Assembly (NCBI GenBank): GCA_036417435.1
Contig: CM070900.1
Span: 170,180,815-170,244,814 of the forward strand
Origin: Inia geoffrensis
Lineage: Eukaryota > Chordata > Mammalia > Artiodactyla > Iniidae
Length of the DNA: 64,000 bases
Reading direction: 5' to 3'
The notes beneath the pieces were generated by a model, which saw only the letters and a list, made by a program, of their open reading frames with translations, was not told where the DNA came from and made no database searches. The position numbers and the translations under genes were made by a program. Shown here piece by piece: positions 1-11,009 of the stretch; within the stretch, counting starts at the first letter, position 1, and every line of letters starts with the position of its first letter.

Positions 1-222
1 CCATTTTATAATCTTTTGCCTTCCATTCCAAATCCAGTAACAGATTGTGTAGATATCTATGTTCTTAATATATCTGCTCCTTCGTCTGCTTTCCACTGAC
101 CTGTTTTAGCACAGGCTCTCATTACATCTTGGCTAGATTATATATAATAAAATCTCAATATATCATTGATTTAATATTACACAAACAGAAAATATTGCTA
201 AAACATAATGGCATTAAAACTA
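1..222. other. AT-rich sequence, nothing recognised
   Basis: No open frame, repeat family or RNA gene is recognisable before the LTR that follows. Confidence 0.5.
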
Positions 223-620
223 TGTATTAGTCTGCTCAGCATGCCATAACAAAATATCACAAACAGGGTGGCTTAAACAACAGAAATCTATTTACTCACA
301 GTTCTGGAGGATAGAATCCAGCCAATTTAATGTTTTGTGAGGGCTCTCTTCCTGGCTTGTACTTCTGGCTATGTCCTCACATACACTTTCCTCAGTGCCT
401 GTGCTCAGAGAGAGAGAGAGAATGAGAGGGAGGAGGGCAAGCTCTCTGGCGTGTCATCTTATAGAGAGACTAATCCATCAGGTGAGGGCCCCACCCTTAA
501 GGCCTCATTTAATCTTAATTACTTCATTAGAGTCCCATCTCCAAATACAGCCACACTGGGAGTTAGGGCTTCAATATATGAATTGTAGGGGGACACACAC
601 ATCAGTCCATATTGCATTAT
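223..620 (-). mobile_element. MLT1A-type solo LTR (ERVL-MaLR), reversed
   Basis: The plus strand reads as the reverse complement of an MLT1A-like LTR. It opens with 'tgtattagtctgctcag', continues through 'gtggcttaaacaacagaaat' and 'cacagttctggagg', and ends near 'cacatcagtccatattgca'. Length is about 400 bp, usual for the family. A short (GA)n run at 405-421 lies inside it. No internal MaLR sequence is next to it, so it is probably a solo LTR. Family name is from memory of the consensus, not from a search. Confidence 0.75.
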
Positions 621-898
621 CACTAAAATTAAATTTGTAGCACCATTAAAAAATATCAGTTTAAAGGTGAATCTTAAATAGTAACTTTCAATATTGGCTG
701 TACACATGAAAAGCAAAAAGCAAAGTTTCTTCCAATATGTTCTGTGATATTTATTTACTTTTTTCTTCATTGATTGGTGGCGGAGCAAATTATCTCTTCC
801 TATAGGTTTAGGATAAAATAGTCTACTTTTATTTTGCAAATTCACCTATTAAACAGACACATACATAAAGATATAAAGGCACATAATATATTAGAAAT

Positions 899-948
<50 letters not shown>
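899..948. repeat. (TG)n(TA)n microsatellite
   Basis: A short TG run is followed by about 20 uninterrupted TA units. Confidence 0.95.
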
Positions 949-951
<3 letters not shown>

Positions 952-1790
952 GCAAATATGTAAAATCTATGTCTATATATCATTAGAGACCAACAAACTG
1001 ATTAGACTATAACTTTCAAATAACACTGAGAGAGGTAGAAATTAAATTATCTTTCCATGTTTACAAAGTAAAGCCTTGTAAATTGACATTAATGATTAGA
1101 ATTATTTCCACATGTTTCTTGTTACTTGAGCTCTGTGATAGATTATTACTAACTGAATGTGATGGACTCCATCTGAGTCACACACTTAATTTATCACTGC
1201 CTAAAAATTCAAGGACAAGACAGATGAAAATGTAGGGGATATGGCAATTAGACATGTGCTTATCTAGGTCTTATTTTAGTTCACAAAGGAAAGTTTTTAT
1301 AAAGCAGAATTATATATGATATATAGGAATTTTTCAAATAATATTTATGAAATAGAGAAAGAAAAATATTAAGGAACTTAGAATAATATCTTATGGAGTA
1401 TATTTTAAGAAACTATGAAACTAGAAAAATGTACAGAGAAAATAATAATAATATTGGTTTTACTGAAAATTTTCAAGAAATTTATATAAGTTAATTTCTG
1501 TCTAATAAATTAGGATAACATAGAGCAGCTGAAGAGTTAAGAAAATAATCAGTTAATCACAATAATTTATCAAAGAAGCAATATATTTCACAGGTAATTT
1601 TGCATCTTTCAAATTACATTTCCATTTAGATAATTTGTGATAATTATAAATCACATACTATATAAGTAGATAATTTGATTATAAAAAATGGTAAAATGTG
1701 ATTTTACTTGAGTAGGAGTTTTGACCCCCAATACATGCATTATTTGAATTACATGTAATATATAATTATATATATTATAATAATGCAATG

Positions 1791-1791
<1 letters not shown>

Positions 1792-1823
<32 letters not shown>
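1792..1823. repeat. (TA)n microsatellite
   Basis: An alternating TA tract of about 15 units, with further imperfect TA sequence just upstream (1758-1780). Confidence 0.9.
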
Positions 1824-1824
<1 letters not shown>

Positions 1825-2522
1825 GTAACTGCTAAAGAATGCAATTGATGATGTTTAAAAGTGATCTTTGTGCAAAATGATCTGATTACTTAACTTTCAT
1901 TTATTCTCTTTAAAATACTGATGAATTATTTAACTTAGAGCATTGTATAAATTTTAACATCTTACAAACAAATAATACTACATTAATATAACATGCTTTT
2001 AATTTTGATCATTATTTACAGATAACTGATTATATTTTTCTCTTTATTCACAATCAACTTATTTAAAAGCAAGTCAGGAGTAAAATGTCTAATCAAAGAC
2101 CAGTACATCTGGAGAAATGGTAGGGATTTATTAGGTAATAATTAAAGATTGAAGTTTTTATTAAAGTTCTAAATTTTGTTTAAGCAACTACATAACAAAA
2201 TAGTCAAACATAAATACCTATGATAATTATCTAAATTAAAATTGAAACCCAAAATGAGTAGGTACATTACAAAGGAAATGTATCATGTAGATATTTATTT
2301 GATAGGCCACTTTTTTATGTGTGATAGAAATGTTACATATTTATATCTTTTCTCTCTTTTTATCCACTGACGTCAATTTGGTTGTAAAGGATTGTTTCTT
2401 GTCATACATGTCTTTCTGCCCATCAAAATCGATTTAAGCATCAATTTTAGTTTAAAAAAATGACAAAAATATTTTCATTTTCAGTTGCTATTAAGAAAAT
2501 GCTAAATATATTTCCTTGTATC

Positions 2523-2729
2523 TTTTTTTTTTTTTCGCGTTACGCGGGCCTCTCACTGCTGTGGACTCTCTCGTTGTGGAGCATAGGCTCCGGACGCGCA
2601 GGCTCAGCGGCCATGGCTCACGGGCCCCGCCACTCCATGGCATGTGGGATCCTCCCAGACCGGGGCACGAACCCATGTCCCCTGCACTGGCAGGCTGACC
2701 CTCAACCACTGCACCACCAGGGAAGCCCC
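2523..2729 (-). mobile_element. CHR-type tRNA-derived SINE, minus strand
   Basis: The poly(T) at 2523-2535 is the reversed A tail. The body follows, from 'tacgcgggcctctcactgct' to 'ccaccagggaagcccc'. A near-perfect 10-bp target-site duplication flanks it: 'tccttgtatc' at 2513-2522 and 'tccttgcatc' at 2730-2739. The one mismatch is consistent with an older copy. Open frames on both strands here are SINE sequence. Confidence 0.95.
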
Positions 2730-2739
2730 TCCTTGCATC

Positions 2740-5079
2740 ATTTTTTACTTCACTTATGTATAGATGCACAAATGTACATCTGTTCTTGCTGTTGATAATA
2801 TAGAAGTAATCTCACATTCAGAATTACTATTTAAAGAGGAATGACTATTTTCTTCATATTATATATAATTTTACTTAAGTAATATTTTCAAAAAAATGTT
2901 TAATGTTGAAGAGTTTGTATGTTGGTTTTCTTGCCACATATCTATTTCCTCTTTTCAAAAATTTGCTGGGCTTTGCTTGTAAACTACTCTGTCCACACTC
3001 TTTGCTCACTGGTTCAGGTGTTGCTGACATTATCCCATTTCAGTGATGGCCATACCTTCCAGCTGTGCCCAGCTGGGGAGATCACACTCCCATGGAGATT
3101 GGTTGTAGAGTGGGAACAAAACTAAAGCCTTGAACAAAGCTATTCTAAGACTTTTGTTAGAATTTTTCAAAAAAAATTTTACTATTGGGTTTTATGTATT
3201 GTAAACTTGGAAGCAGTCCTGTGGTCATAATGAAGCATGAGATCTACCCACAGAACCAACAAAGAAAGCCAAGCAGAGAGATGAGGAAGCACAGTTGAAT
3301 TTTGATGACATTTTTTGAGTTTCTAGATTTATCAGAAGCCAGTAATAGCTTTGGATTATTTATTTTCTTAAGAACCTATGAATTTCTGATTCTCTAAAAA
3401 GAGTATAAATTGGGTTTTTAGGACTTTTCTATGGATTAAGAAATTTTAGATTAGCCCAGGTAAATGACTTGTCCTTGGTCAAACAGGGAGATACAGAGGT
3501 TAAATCAAACTTCCTGTGCCTCTTTAGAGCTTTCTCAGTTCATGATTATATTCGTTTTAGCTGCATTAATAGATGCATATATATGTGAGTGTTGAAAGGG
3601 ATTCTATCAACTCTACAGTAAACTACTGATACAACCATAAAGTTGTTTTATGAAATCTAGTATTATTTGTTTCATTTTCTCTTGTTAATTGGTTAATTTG
3701 AAATTTCATGTGATTTGGAATAAAGTTACATGGAATCTAAATTTCATTTTACTATAGTTACTGATATAATACAAAATGAAAATTTTCTTAATCCTTTGAA
3801 ATTGTTCAAAATTTTAACCAAATTAGAGAAAGAGAGAGAAAGAAAGTGTTCTTGGTACTGATGATAGCTGTTGTTACCTAGGCCTGTCACCTTGAGGTAA
3901 ATCAGCTAAAATTTTTGGATTTCCATATATATATGTAAAATAAAAAGGGCTGATCAGATTACCTATAACAGAATTTTCAGTTTTACTAAGTTTAGTATTA
4001 GAACCAGCATGCTATTAACAACATGTGTAATTTTATTATTTTTAATTTTATTTTCTTAATTTATTTAACAACGTGTACCTTTGCAACAAACTATTAGCCT
4101 ATATCAGAGCTCTCAAAAACTGAACATCTTTTATTTGGTCTATGATATAGGGCTTTAATAAGTCTTTGCCAACATTTAACAATTTGGAGGATTCACATAG
4201 AATTCGAAATTCTGTACTGCATAACGAAACAAATAATAATATATAAAGACGCGGAAGATCTGGCCACACTGGCCAGCCTAACCATATGTGAAAGAGTCAC
4301 TGAAGCTACACAGCAGATACACCATTTAGTTAGGGCCTGCTCCGAGCCACAGTTTTCACAGACTCGTATTTTTTGAACATGCTGATTATTAATAGGTTAT
4401 GAATAGTTGTCTTTGTCTAGCTTGAATATTTCACTAATTTATTTTATTCCCCAGACCCTGAGACATTTGGACTTGTGATCCCTCCGAAATGCATTGATGA
4501 ATATGAATAGTGTTCTTCATGAATACAAGAGTCAGGCATTTGGTTGCAAAATTATAGTCCAAGAGCTAGAGTTTGATCAACTTTCAACGTTAAAACTATG
4601 TGTTTAATAGTATACATTGTGGCTGCAGTGGTCTAATTATGCGATAGAAATAAATGGCACTGTTGCAAAGCTGTTTACAGTTTAGAAAATTAGACATATT
4701 TGACAATAAGTGATGTGAACAGAAAAATTCACAGGGGGAGATTGTGGCAGTATATTTTATTGGTATAAACTGTAGGGAAATAACAACGAAAGAGACCTGC
4801 TGTGGTATAGAAAATGGATATTAAGCAGAACACTAAATTATATGTATAATCTGATTACAACTGTGTTTGAAGTACATATACTAGGACTGCAGCAAAAACA
4901 AAAATGAAAGGACTAGCTTTGTTTGGATGATTTTATTTCTTGTTTTAAAATTTCATTTAATGTTTTCTATATTTATTTTATAATAAAGGTCATCAAAATA
5001 AAAGAGTAAAGCAAGTAATTTATTTGAGAACTGCCATCTTTATATTTTTTAAGTAACATAACAATAAATTTAATTTATT
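2740..5079. other. Non-coding sequence, nothing recognised
   Basis: AT-rich sequence without a convincing exon or named repeat. A 68-codon open frame at 2919-3125 has no motif I recognise and no visible splice or promoter context, so I do not call it a gene. Confidence 0.45.
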
Positions 5080-5155
5080 CAACAGATATTTATTGTAGAC
5101 CTACTATGTCAAACACTTAACTAAACATCCATATTTCAAGATAAATACAACATAT
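5080..5155 (-). repeat. L2 LINE 3'-end fragment, antisense
   Basis: 'ttcaacagatatttattgta' followed by 'gacctactatgtcaaacact' matches the reversed end of L2, the ancient mammalian LINE, as I know it. The fragment is short and diverged. Confidence 0.5.
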
Positions 5156-5179
5156 TTTCAAGTGTCTTGTGTTCCAGAA

Positions 5180-5470
5180 CAGTATTTTCCAAAGTTTTAA
5201 AATCATGAATTACATAGTAAAATTTTACTTTTCTGTTTTATAAATAAAAATAAATAGTATACATCAATTTATAAACTTGCAGCTAATTTATATATGAAAT
5301 ATTAGTAAATATTAGTAAAACTTAATTCTTTCTTTCCTTACAAGTAAAACAACATATGAATAGAAGAACTAATAGTTTTTTATTCATAGACCATTGCTCT
5401 AGAATCCAGAGGACCTACCATGGAAAAGTATATACAAAGCTTAGATTCCATCTGGGAAAGACAGGTATAC
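5180..5470. repeat. Unassigned repeat, copy A of a local pair
   Basis: This segment resembles 7115-7385. Shared blocks include 'aaatattagtaaaac', a 17-base identity 'ttaattctttctttcct' and 'atccagaggac'. A core from 5180 ('cagtattttccaaag') to 5396 ('agaccattg') could be a hAT-type non-autonomous element, with weak 8-bp flanks 'ttccagaa' and 'ctctagaa'. However, the similarity to copy B runs about 65 bp past that end. I do not recognise the family. Confidence 0.5.
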
Positions 5471-6112
5471 AAGTGAGGAACTATAAGAAAAATATTAAGA
5501 TTCCACGGTATAATATGAAGTTGAGATCATTTATGTGGTTGTATGATGAGGTAAATAAATAAGACAGTTTTTATTCATTAGAACTCATAATCATTTGAAA
5601 GACAGTTTCAGGAGTGATAGAGATAAGTTATCATGCCATTAAATACTATCAGTGTTGTGAGGTGCATTCTGAAGATTTTTCAGCAATAATTCCAAAGAAG
5701 TTTAGATAAATAAACTTTGTTAATAATTCTATACATCCAAGTTCACAAATAAGCATGAACTTGGCTGTGTTGACCTGGGGAATCTGAGAGAGATAAATAA
5801 GCACAAGCCTCAACCTTGGGTGTACTGCTTGTAATCCGCTCAACAACACTCATTTTTACTTACAATGGAAACCAAATACTTCTAATAATGGAAGCATTGA
5901 TACTACCAGATCCATTTTTGCTTAGTTTCCAATTTTGTCAAAAGTTTCAAATATTTGATTCAAGTTTCATATACTAAAAATGTTAACTGGTTCTACCTTA
6001 CATCAAATAGTGTTATTTGTTAGTTCATTTACAGGTAGAATATCACTTAGCTGAAAATAGTTTATATTCAGACATTAAAGGACTATGAAAATTACCTACA
6101 TTGAAGGACTAT
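5471..6112. other. Non-coding sequence with a short tandem echo
   Basis: No gene is recognised. Just before the next SINE, 'aaggactatgaaa' occurs twice about 27 bp apart (around 6078 and 6105), a small imperfect tandem duplication. Confidence 0.45.
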
Positions 6113-6126
6113 GAAAGATACTTACT

Positions 6127-6427
6127 GGACTTCCCTGGTGATGCAGTGGTTAAGAATCTGCCCGCCAATGCAGGGAACATGGGTTTGATCCCTGATCCGG
6201 GAAGATCCCATAGGCCATGGAGCAACTAAGCCCGTGCGCCACAACTACTGAAGCCGGTGTGCCTAGAGCCCGTGCTCTGCAACGAAAGGAGACACCACAA
6301 TAAGAAACCCATGTACTGCAAGGAAGAGTAGCCCCTGTTTGGTGCAACTAGAGAAAGCCCGTGCACAGCAATGAAAACCCAACGAAGCCCAAAAAATAAA
6401 TACATAAATAAAATAAATAAAAATAAA
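6127..6427 (+). mobile_element. Long tRNA-derived SINE (CHR-1-like), plus strand
   Basis: This is an approximately 300-bp element with the same tRNA-related head ('acttccctggtgatgcagtgg') but a longer body and an A-rich tail of aaata/aaat units instead of pure poly(A). It is flanked by a perfect 14-bp target-site duplication, 'gaaagatacttact' at 6113-6126 and 6428-6441. The longer body and its divergence from the short copies suggest an older subfamily. Confidence 0.93.
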
Positions 6428-6814
6428 GAAAGATACTTACTACAATATGTGAATTAGTGACTGAATTTTTGGCAGTCTATTTTGTCAATTTAGTTCTGTT
6501 CCCTTTATAAACACTGCATGAAGATAATTTGGTATTTGCTTAAGTACATCCCAGGACCAAAAGTTTAAAGAGAAATATGAATGAATTGATATTATTTGGG
6601 TAATAGACATAATCTGCATTTGACTTTAGGAGCGTTAAACAGGCTTTCAGGAGTTACGACATAAGAAAATCAGCACACAGTACTCCAAAGTTCAGTTAGG
6701 CACTAAGAATATTAAGTCTGATTCCTCTTAAATTTTTCTGTTCATTGTTCACAATTGAATATCAAGCTGAAGAATTTGTCATTAGTAAATTATATTGTAA
6801 AAACATTCAGAAAG

Positions 6815-7026
6815 GGCTTCCCTGGTGGCGCAGTGGTTGGGAGTCCACCTGCCGATGCAGGGGACGCGGGTTCGTGCCCCGGTCCGGGAAGATCCCACAT
6901 GCCACAGAGCGGCTGGGCCTGTGAGCCATGGCCGCTGAGCCTGCGTGTCCGGAGTCTGTGCTCCGCAACGGGAGAGGCCACGACAGTGAGAGGTCCGCGT
7001 ACCGCAAAAAAAAAAAAAAAAAAAAA
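6815..7026 (+). mobile_element. CHR-type SINE, plus strand, young
   Basis: The full-length body runs from 'gggcttccctggtggcgcag' to 'gtaccgc', followed by a long poly(A). A target-site duplication 'aaaacattcagaaag' lies on both sides (about 6800-6814 and 7026-7039). The A-rich start of the duplication fits L1-endonuclease-mediated insertion. Its near-consensus body indicates a recent insertion. Confidence 0.97.
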
Positions 7027-7114
7027 AACATTCAGAAAGCTATTCTTCAAAATAATTTTAGTACTGTAACATAGACAACGTAATTATACAAATTGCAAAG
7101 TATTCAAAGGCTAT

Positions 7115-7385
7115 ATGCACACATTAAATTTTAAATAAATGAATGGCATGCATTCATTTATAAATTATAAACTTAAAGTTAATTTAAATACTAAATATTA
7201 GTAAAACGTTAATTCTTTCTTTCCTGAAGATTAAAACTGCCTAGGAATAGAAAATTTGATACTTTTGTGGAGGTCTTTTTTGTTTTGTTTTTATCTACAA
7301 ACCGTTGCTTTACAATCCAGAGGACTTACCATGAAAATGGCACATAAGAAGCTGAGAATCCAGCTAAGAAAGGGATATGGTTTCT
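7115..7385. repeat. Unassigned repeat, copy B of a local pair
   Basis: It is related to 5180-5470, in the same orientation and about 1.9 kb downstream. The best-matching blocks are around 7165-7226 and 7296-7375. The two SINEs at 6127 and 6815 lie between the copies. Two frames in this region (7256-7489 plus, 7291-7479 minus) show no protein motif. Confidence 0.5.
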
Positions 7386-9618
7386 TTCTTGTTTTTTTTT
7401 TTCTTGGCTCAGGATGGAAACATTTATTTTGGCCTATTTGGATTCTTCTTTCTGCGTTAGCTTCACAGATTTTTCTCAATAAGATGTAGACACTGGATGG
7501 ACTTCATTTACAAGGAAACTGCAAGATAACTGGAGTGGCTAATGTCCATCAATTTGAAACATGTAAATATTTATGATAAAATTATATCTGTCTTTGTGAG
7601 GATTTTGTTTGAATCTTGGATGCAACAAAATGTAATGCTCAACTGGGGGAAGAGTCCCATGAGTATAGAATAAGAATTGTTCCTTTCATTCAAAATTCAA
7701 TGTAGCCATTTTATGCAAAATATTCATACTAGCTTTGCAACGTAACATTGCAATACCAATACTAGAATCCACAATTTAAAGAGGCTAGAGCACATAAGAG
7801 TTATGGCTTCTTAGTGAGTAATTAGAGATCAGTAGAAGGAACTGAAGATAGTGGCAGCAGTTAGAATTGACTTGATAAGAAGATGAACGTTTTCCTGCAT
7901 GGGCTCCTCTATGTCTGTTTACCATTTGTACACTTTGTTATTTCCATTTCTCTCATTTCTTTAAAACTTTACTTCTCAGAGGAATGATTCATCCTTGGAT
8001 GTTGCCATCATTTCCCTCCCCCCAACTTTATTGGGCTCAGCTATTACATATTTATATAACTCTTTTTTAAAAAATGATAACTATTTGTTAATCTCAATTA
8101 GATTTGCAAAAGAAATCATGTATTTTAAACACAGATGCAATAAATAGTTCACTCTCATTTTGTGTAAATTTGGAACAATATAACAAACACATATTTCCTT
8201 GTTCCTTGGCATCAACCTCACTTAGTGACTATGAACTCCTTGTGTTTTATAATGGTCACCAGGTTCCTCAACTTTTTAGGAAAGGTCAACTATTCTTTCA
8301 GAGGTTGTTCTTGAACAAATTGTGACATAATGTTTCATCATTAATAGCAAATCTTTCCAAATAGTTTCTTTATAATTAGTACTCTTTAAAATCTTTCCTT
8401 ATAAAATGTCATGACAATAATTTATTTGGCATTTTGAAAGTACCTGTTGAGATTTTTCATCATGAATTTTCAAGAATTACATTTTATTTTATTTTTTAAT
8501 ATGTGGTATTAAATTCATTAATTTTAGAACATAAATCAACCTTGCATTCCTAGGGTTAAATCCTCCCAAATTTATTTCATCTCTGGATATTCCCAGCATC
8601 CCCAACATACTTAACAAACACCCATCACATAAAATATATGCAAATACAATTTTCAATAGCATGCACACTACATTTTTTATACAGAGGTACAAATATATAA
8701 TCTATATTTCACCAGTCTCACCTTGCTACCACTCAGTGTCTCATGCAGAATGTTACTTTCCTTCATAATAGTCAAATGATTTCCCTGAATGTACTTAGTA
8801 GGCTGAAGAGACACATTACCTTTCTAGATATTTTTCCTGAATATGATATAAAATAGTGAAAAGTATAAAATGATTTCTGAACATAACCATTTCTTTTTAT
8901 TCATAACAGTACTCTGAATCTCTAAAACTTTTACATTGATTAACTGAGGTGAAATTTTAAGAGACAATATACCAAAGTGACATGTTCATCATTTGAAATT
9001 AATTTAATAATAATTTGGAATATATTATGAGAAGGTAACAGAATAGAGTTAAATTTCCCAGTTTCACTCTTGTATAAGATGCCTCTTGTTCTGTATTTAA
9101 TCATAACTTAGTTAATTATTTTGTCTGTTTTGAATATCACCATCATTTTTCATTTCAGGAAAAAATGTGATATAAATAAGGTATTATCTTTACAGCATAA
9201 AAAGAACATAAAGCATTTCTTTCGGTATTGGAAAATTATGTAATATAACAATGTTGCAATATTATAAAATACAATATGGCACAAAATGTAAATGTCAGGA
9301 TAAATAGAATTTACATGTTAAATGAGAATTTTGTAGAATTAATTCTGCAAGGAAATTGAATTGATGTAGTTGCCAATTTACTTGGTTACCAATCTTACAG
9401 ACTTATGAAGGATTAAAATGCTTGAAACCTAAGCATCATTGATTATTGAGTTAATGATCAAGGGGCAGAGTTTTCCTTTGGATGCTTTTAATTTACTTTG
9501 AAAATTAAGTTCTAAGGAATGAAAGGCAGAGAGAATGGCCTAATTCTGGGAAAATGAACTTATTTTCATTTTGAAGTCTACCTAGGTCAGGAAAGCTTCA
9601 TTAGTATATTGATTAAGA
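7386..9618. other. Non-coding sequence, nothing recognised
   Basis: AT-rich and without named repeats or exons that I can support. The 73-codon frame at 8104-8325 has no recognisable motif. Confidence 0.45.
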
Positions 9619-9627
9619 GAAACCAGA

Positions 9628-9836
9628 GGGCTTCCCTGGTGGTGCAGTGGTTGAGAGTCCCCCTTCCGATGCAGGGGACGCGGGTTCGTGCCCCGATCCG
9701 AGAAGATCCCACATGCCGCGGAGCAGCTGGGCCCGTGAGCCATGACCGCTGAGCCTGTGCGTCCGGAGCCTGTGCTCCTCAACGGGAGAGGTCACAACAG
9801 TGAGAGGCCCGCATACAAAAAAAAAACAGAAAAAAA
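9628..9836 (+). mobile_element. CHR-type SINE, plus strand
   Basis: The full body starts 'gggcttccctggtggtgcag' and ends in an A-rich tail with single interruptions. A likely short duplication is 'aaaccagag' upstream and 'aacccagag' downstream, with one mismatch. The tail abuts the target site of the L1 that follows, so that L1 inserted at or beside the SINE's own 3' flank. Confidence 0.93.
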
Positions 9837-9853
9837 CCCAGAGAAGCCAGAAT

Positions 9854-10995
9854 GAACATTGTGGTACATGTCTCTTTTTGAATTATGGTTTTCTCAGGGT
9901 ATATGACCAGTAGTGGGATTGCTGGGTCATATGGTATTTTTAGTTTTTTAAGGACCCTCCATACTGTTCTCCACAGTGGCTGTATCAATTTACATTTCCA
10001 CCAGAAATGCAAGAGGGTTCTCTTTTCTCCACACCTCTCCAGAATGTATTGTTTCTAGATTTTCTGATTATGCCCATTCTAACTGGTGTGAGGTGATACC
10101 TCATTGTGGTTTTGATTTGCATTTCTCTAATGATTAGTTATGTTGAGCATCCTTGCATGTGTTTGTTGGCAGTCTGTATAACTTCTTTGGAGAAATTTCT
10201 ATTTAGGTCTTCAGCCCATTTTTGGATTGAATTGTTTGTTTTTTTGATACTGAACTCCATGAGCTGCTTGTATACTTTGGAGATTAATCCTTTGTCAGTT
10301 GCTTCATTTGCAAATATTTTCTCCCATTCTGAGGGATGTCTTTTCATCTTGTTTATTGTTTCCTTTGCTATGCAAGCCAGGACATGGAAGCAACCTAAGT
10401 GTCCATTGACAGATGAGTGGATAAAGAAGATGTGTTACATATATACAGTGAACTATTACTCAGCCATAAAAAGAAATGAAATTGAGTTATTTGTAGTGAG
10501 GTGGATGGACCTAGAGTCTGTCATACAGAGTGAAGTAAGTCAAAAAGAGAGAAACAAATACTATATGCTAACACATATGTATGGAATCTAAAAAAAAAGT
10601 CCTGATGAACCTAAGGGCAAGACAGCAATAAAGACACAGACATAGAGAACGGACTTGAGGACATGGGAGGGGGGTAAGGGTAAGCTGGGATGAAGTGAGA
10701 GAGTGGCATGGACATACATACACTACCAAATGTAAAATAGATAACTAGTGGGAAGCAGCTGCATAGCACAGGGAGATCAGCTTGGTGCTTTGTGACCACC
10801 TAGAGGGGTGGGATAGGGAGGGTGGGAGGAAGATGCAAGAAGGACAGGATATGGGAATATATGTATACATATAGCTGATTCACTTTGTTATACAGCAGAA
10901 ACTAACACAACGTTGTAAAGCAATTATACTTCAATAAAGATGTTAAAAAAATTGTAAAAACAAAACAAAACAAAACAAAAAATAAAGAAAAAGAA
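9854..10995 (+). mobile_element. L1 3' end with 5' inversion (twin-priming structure)
   Basis: Bases 9854 to about 10374 read as L1 ORF2 sequence in antisense. From about 10375 ('agccaggacatggaagcaac') the element switches to sense orientation, covers the ORF2 C-terminus with a stop at 10589-10591, then the L1 3' UTR and an A-rich tail. The two arms are nearly adjacent in normal L1 order, with about 20 bp lost at the junction. A perfect 14-bp target-site duplication 'agagaagccagaat' (9840-9853 and 10996-11009) shows this was a single insertion. Confidence 0.93.
10375..10591 (+). pseudogene. L1 ORF2p C-terminal fragment
   Basis: The frame from the inversion junction reads '[17 protein letters not shown]' and then '[20 protein letters not shown]', typical of the extreme C-terminus of L1 ORF2p, and stops at 10589-10591. 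The longer frame (10106-10591) starts in the inverted arm and is a chance fusion. The endonuclease and reverse transcriptase domains are absent, so this is a dead fragment. Confidence 0.9.
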
Positions 10996-11009
10996 AGAGA
11001 AGCCAGAAT

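Larger units (their letters stand above)
621..2512. other. AT-rich sequence without recognised genes
   Basis: Apart from two TA microsatellites (listed separately) I see no exon, RNA gene or named repeat. Short open frames here have no recognisable protein motif. Confidence 0.5.

Noticed and set aside
6815..6900. tRNA-like head with A and B boxes as a tRNA gene
   Set aside because: It is the 5' part of a SINE. The same sequence recurs throughout the window with retrotransposition hallmarks, and a cloverleaf is not preserved.
10106..10591. A 161-codon open frame, the longest in the window
   Set aside because: It runs across the junction of an inverted L1. The first part is antisense L1 and only the end is ORF2p sequence.
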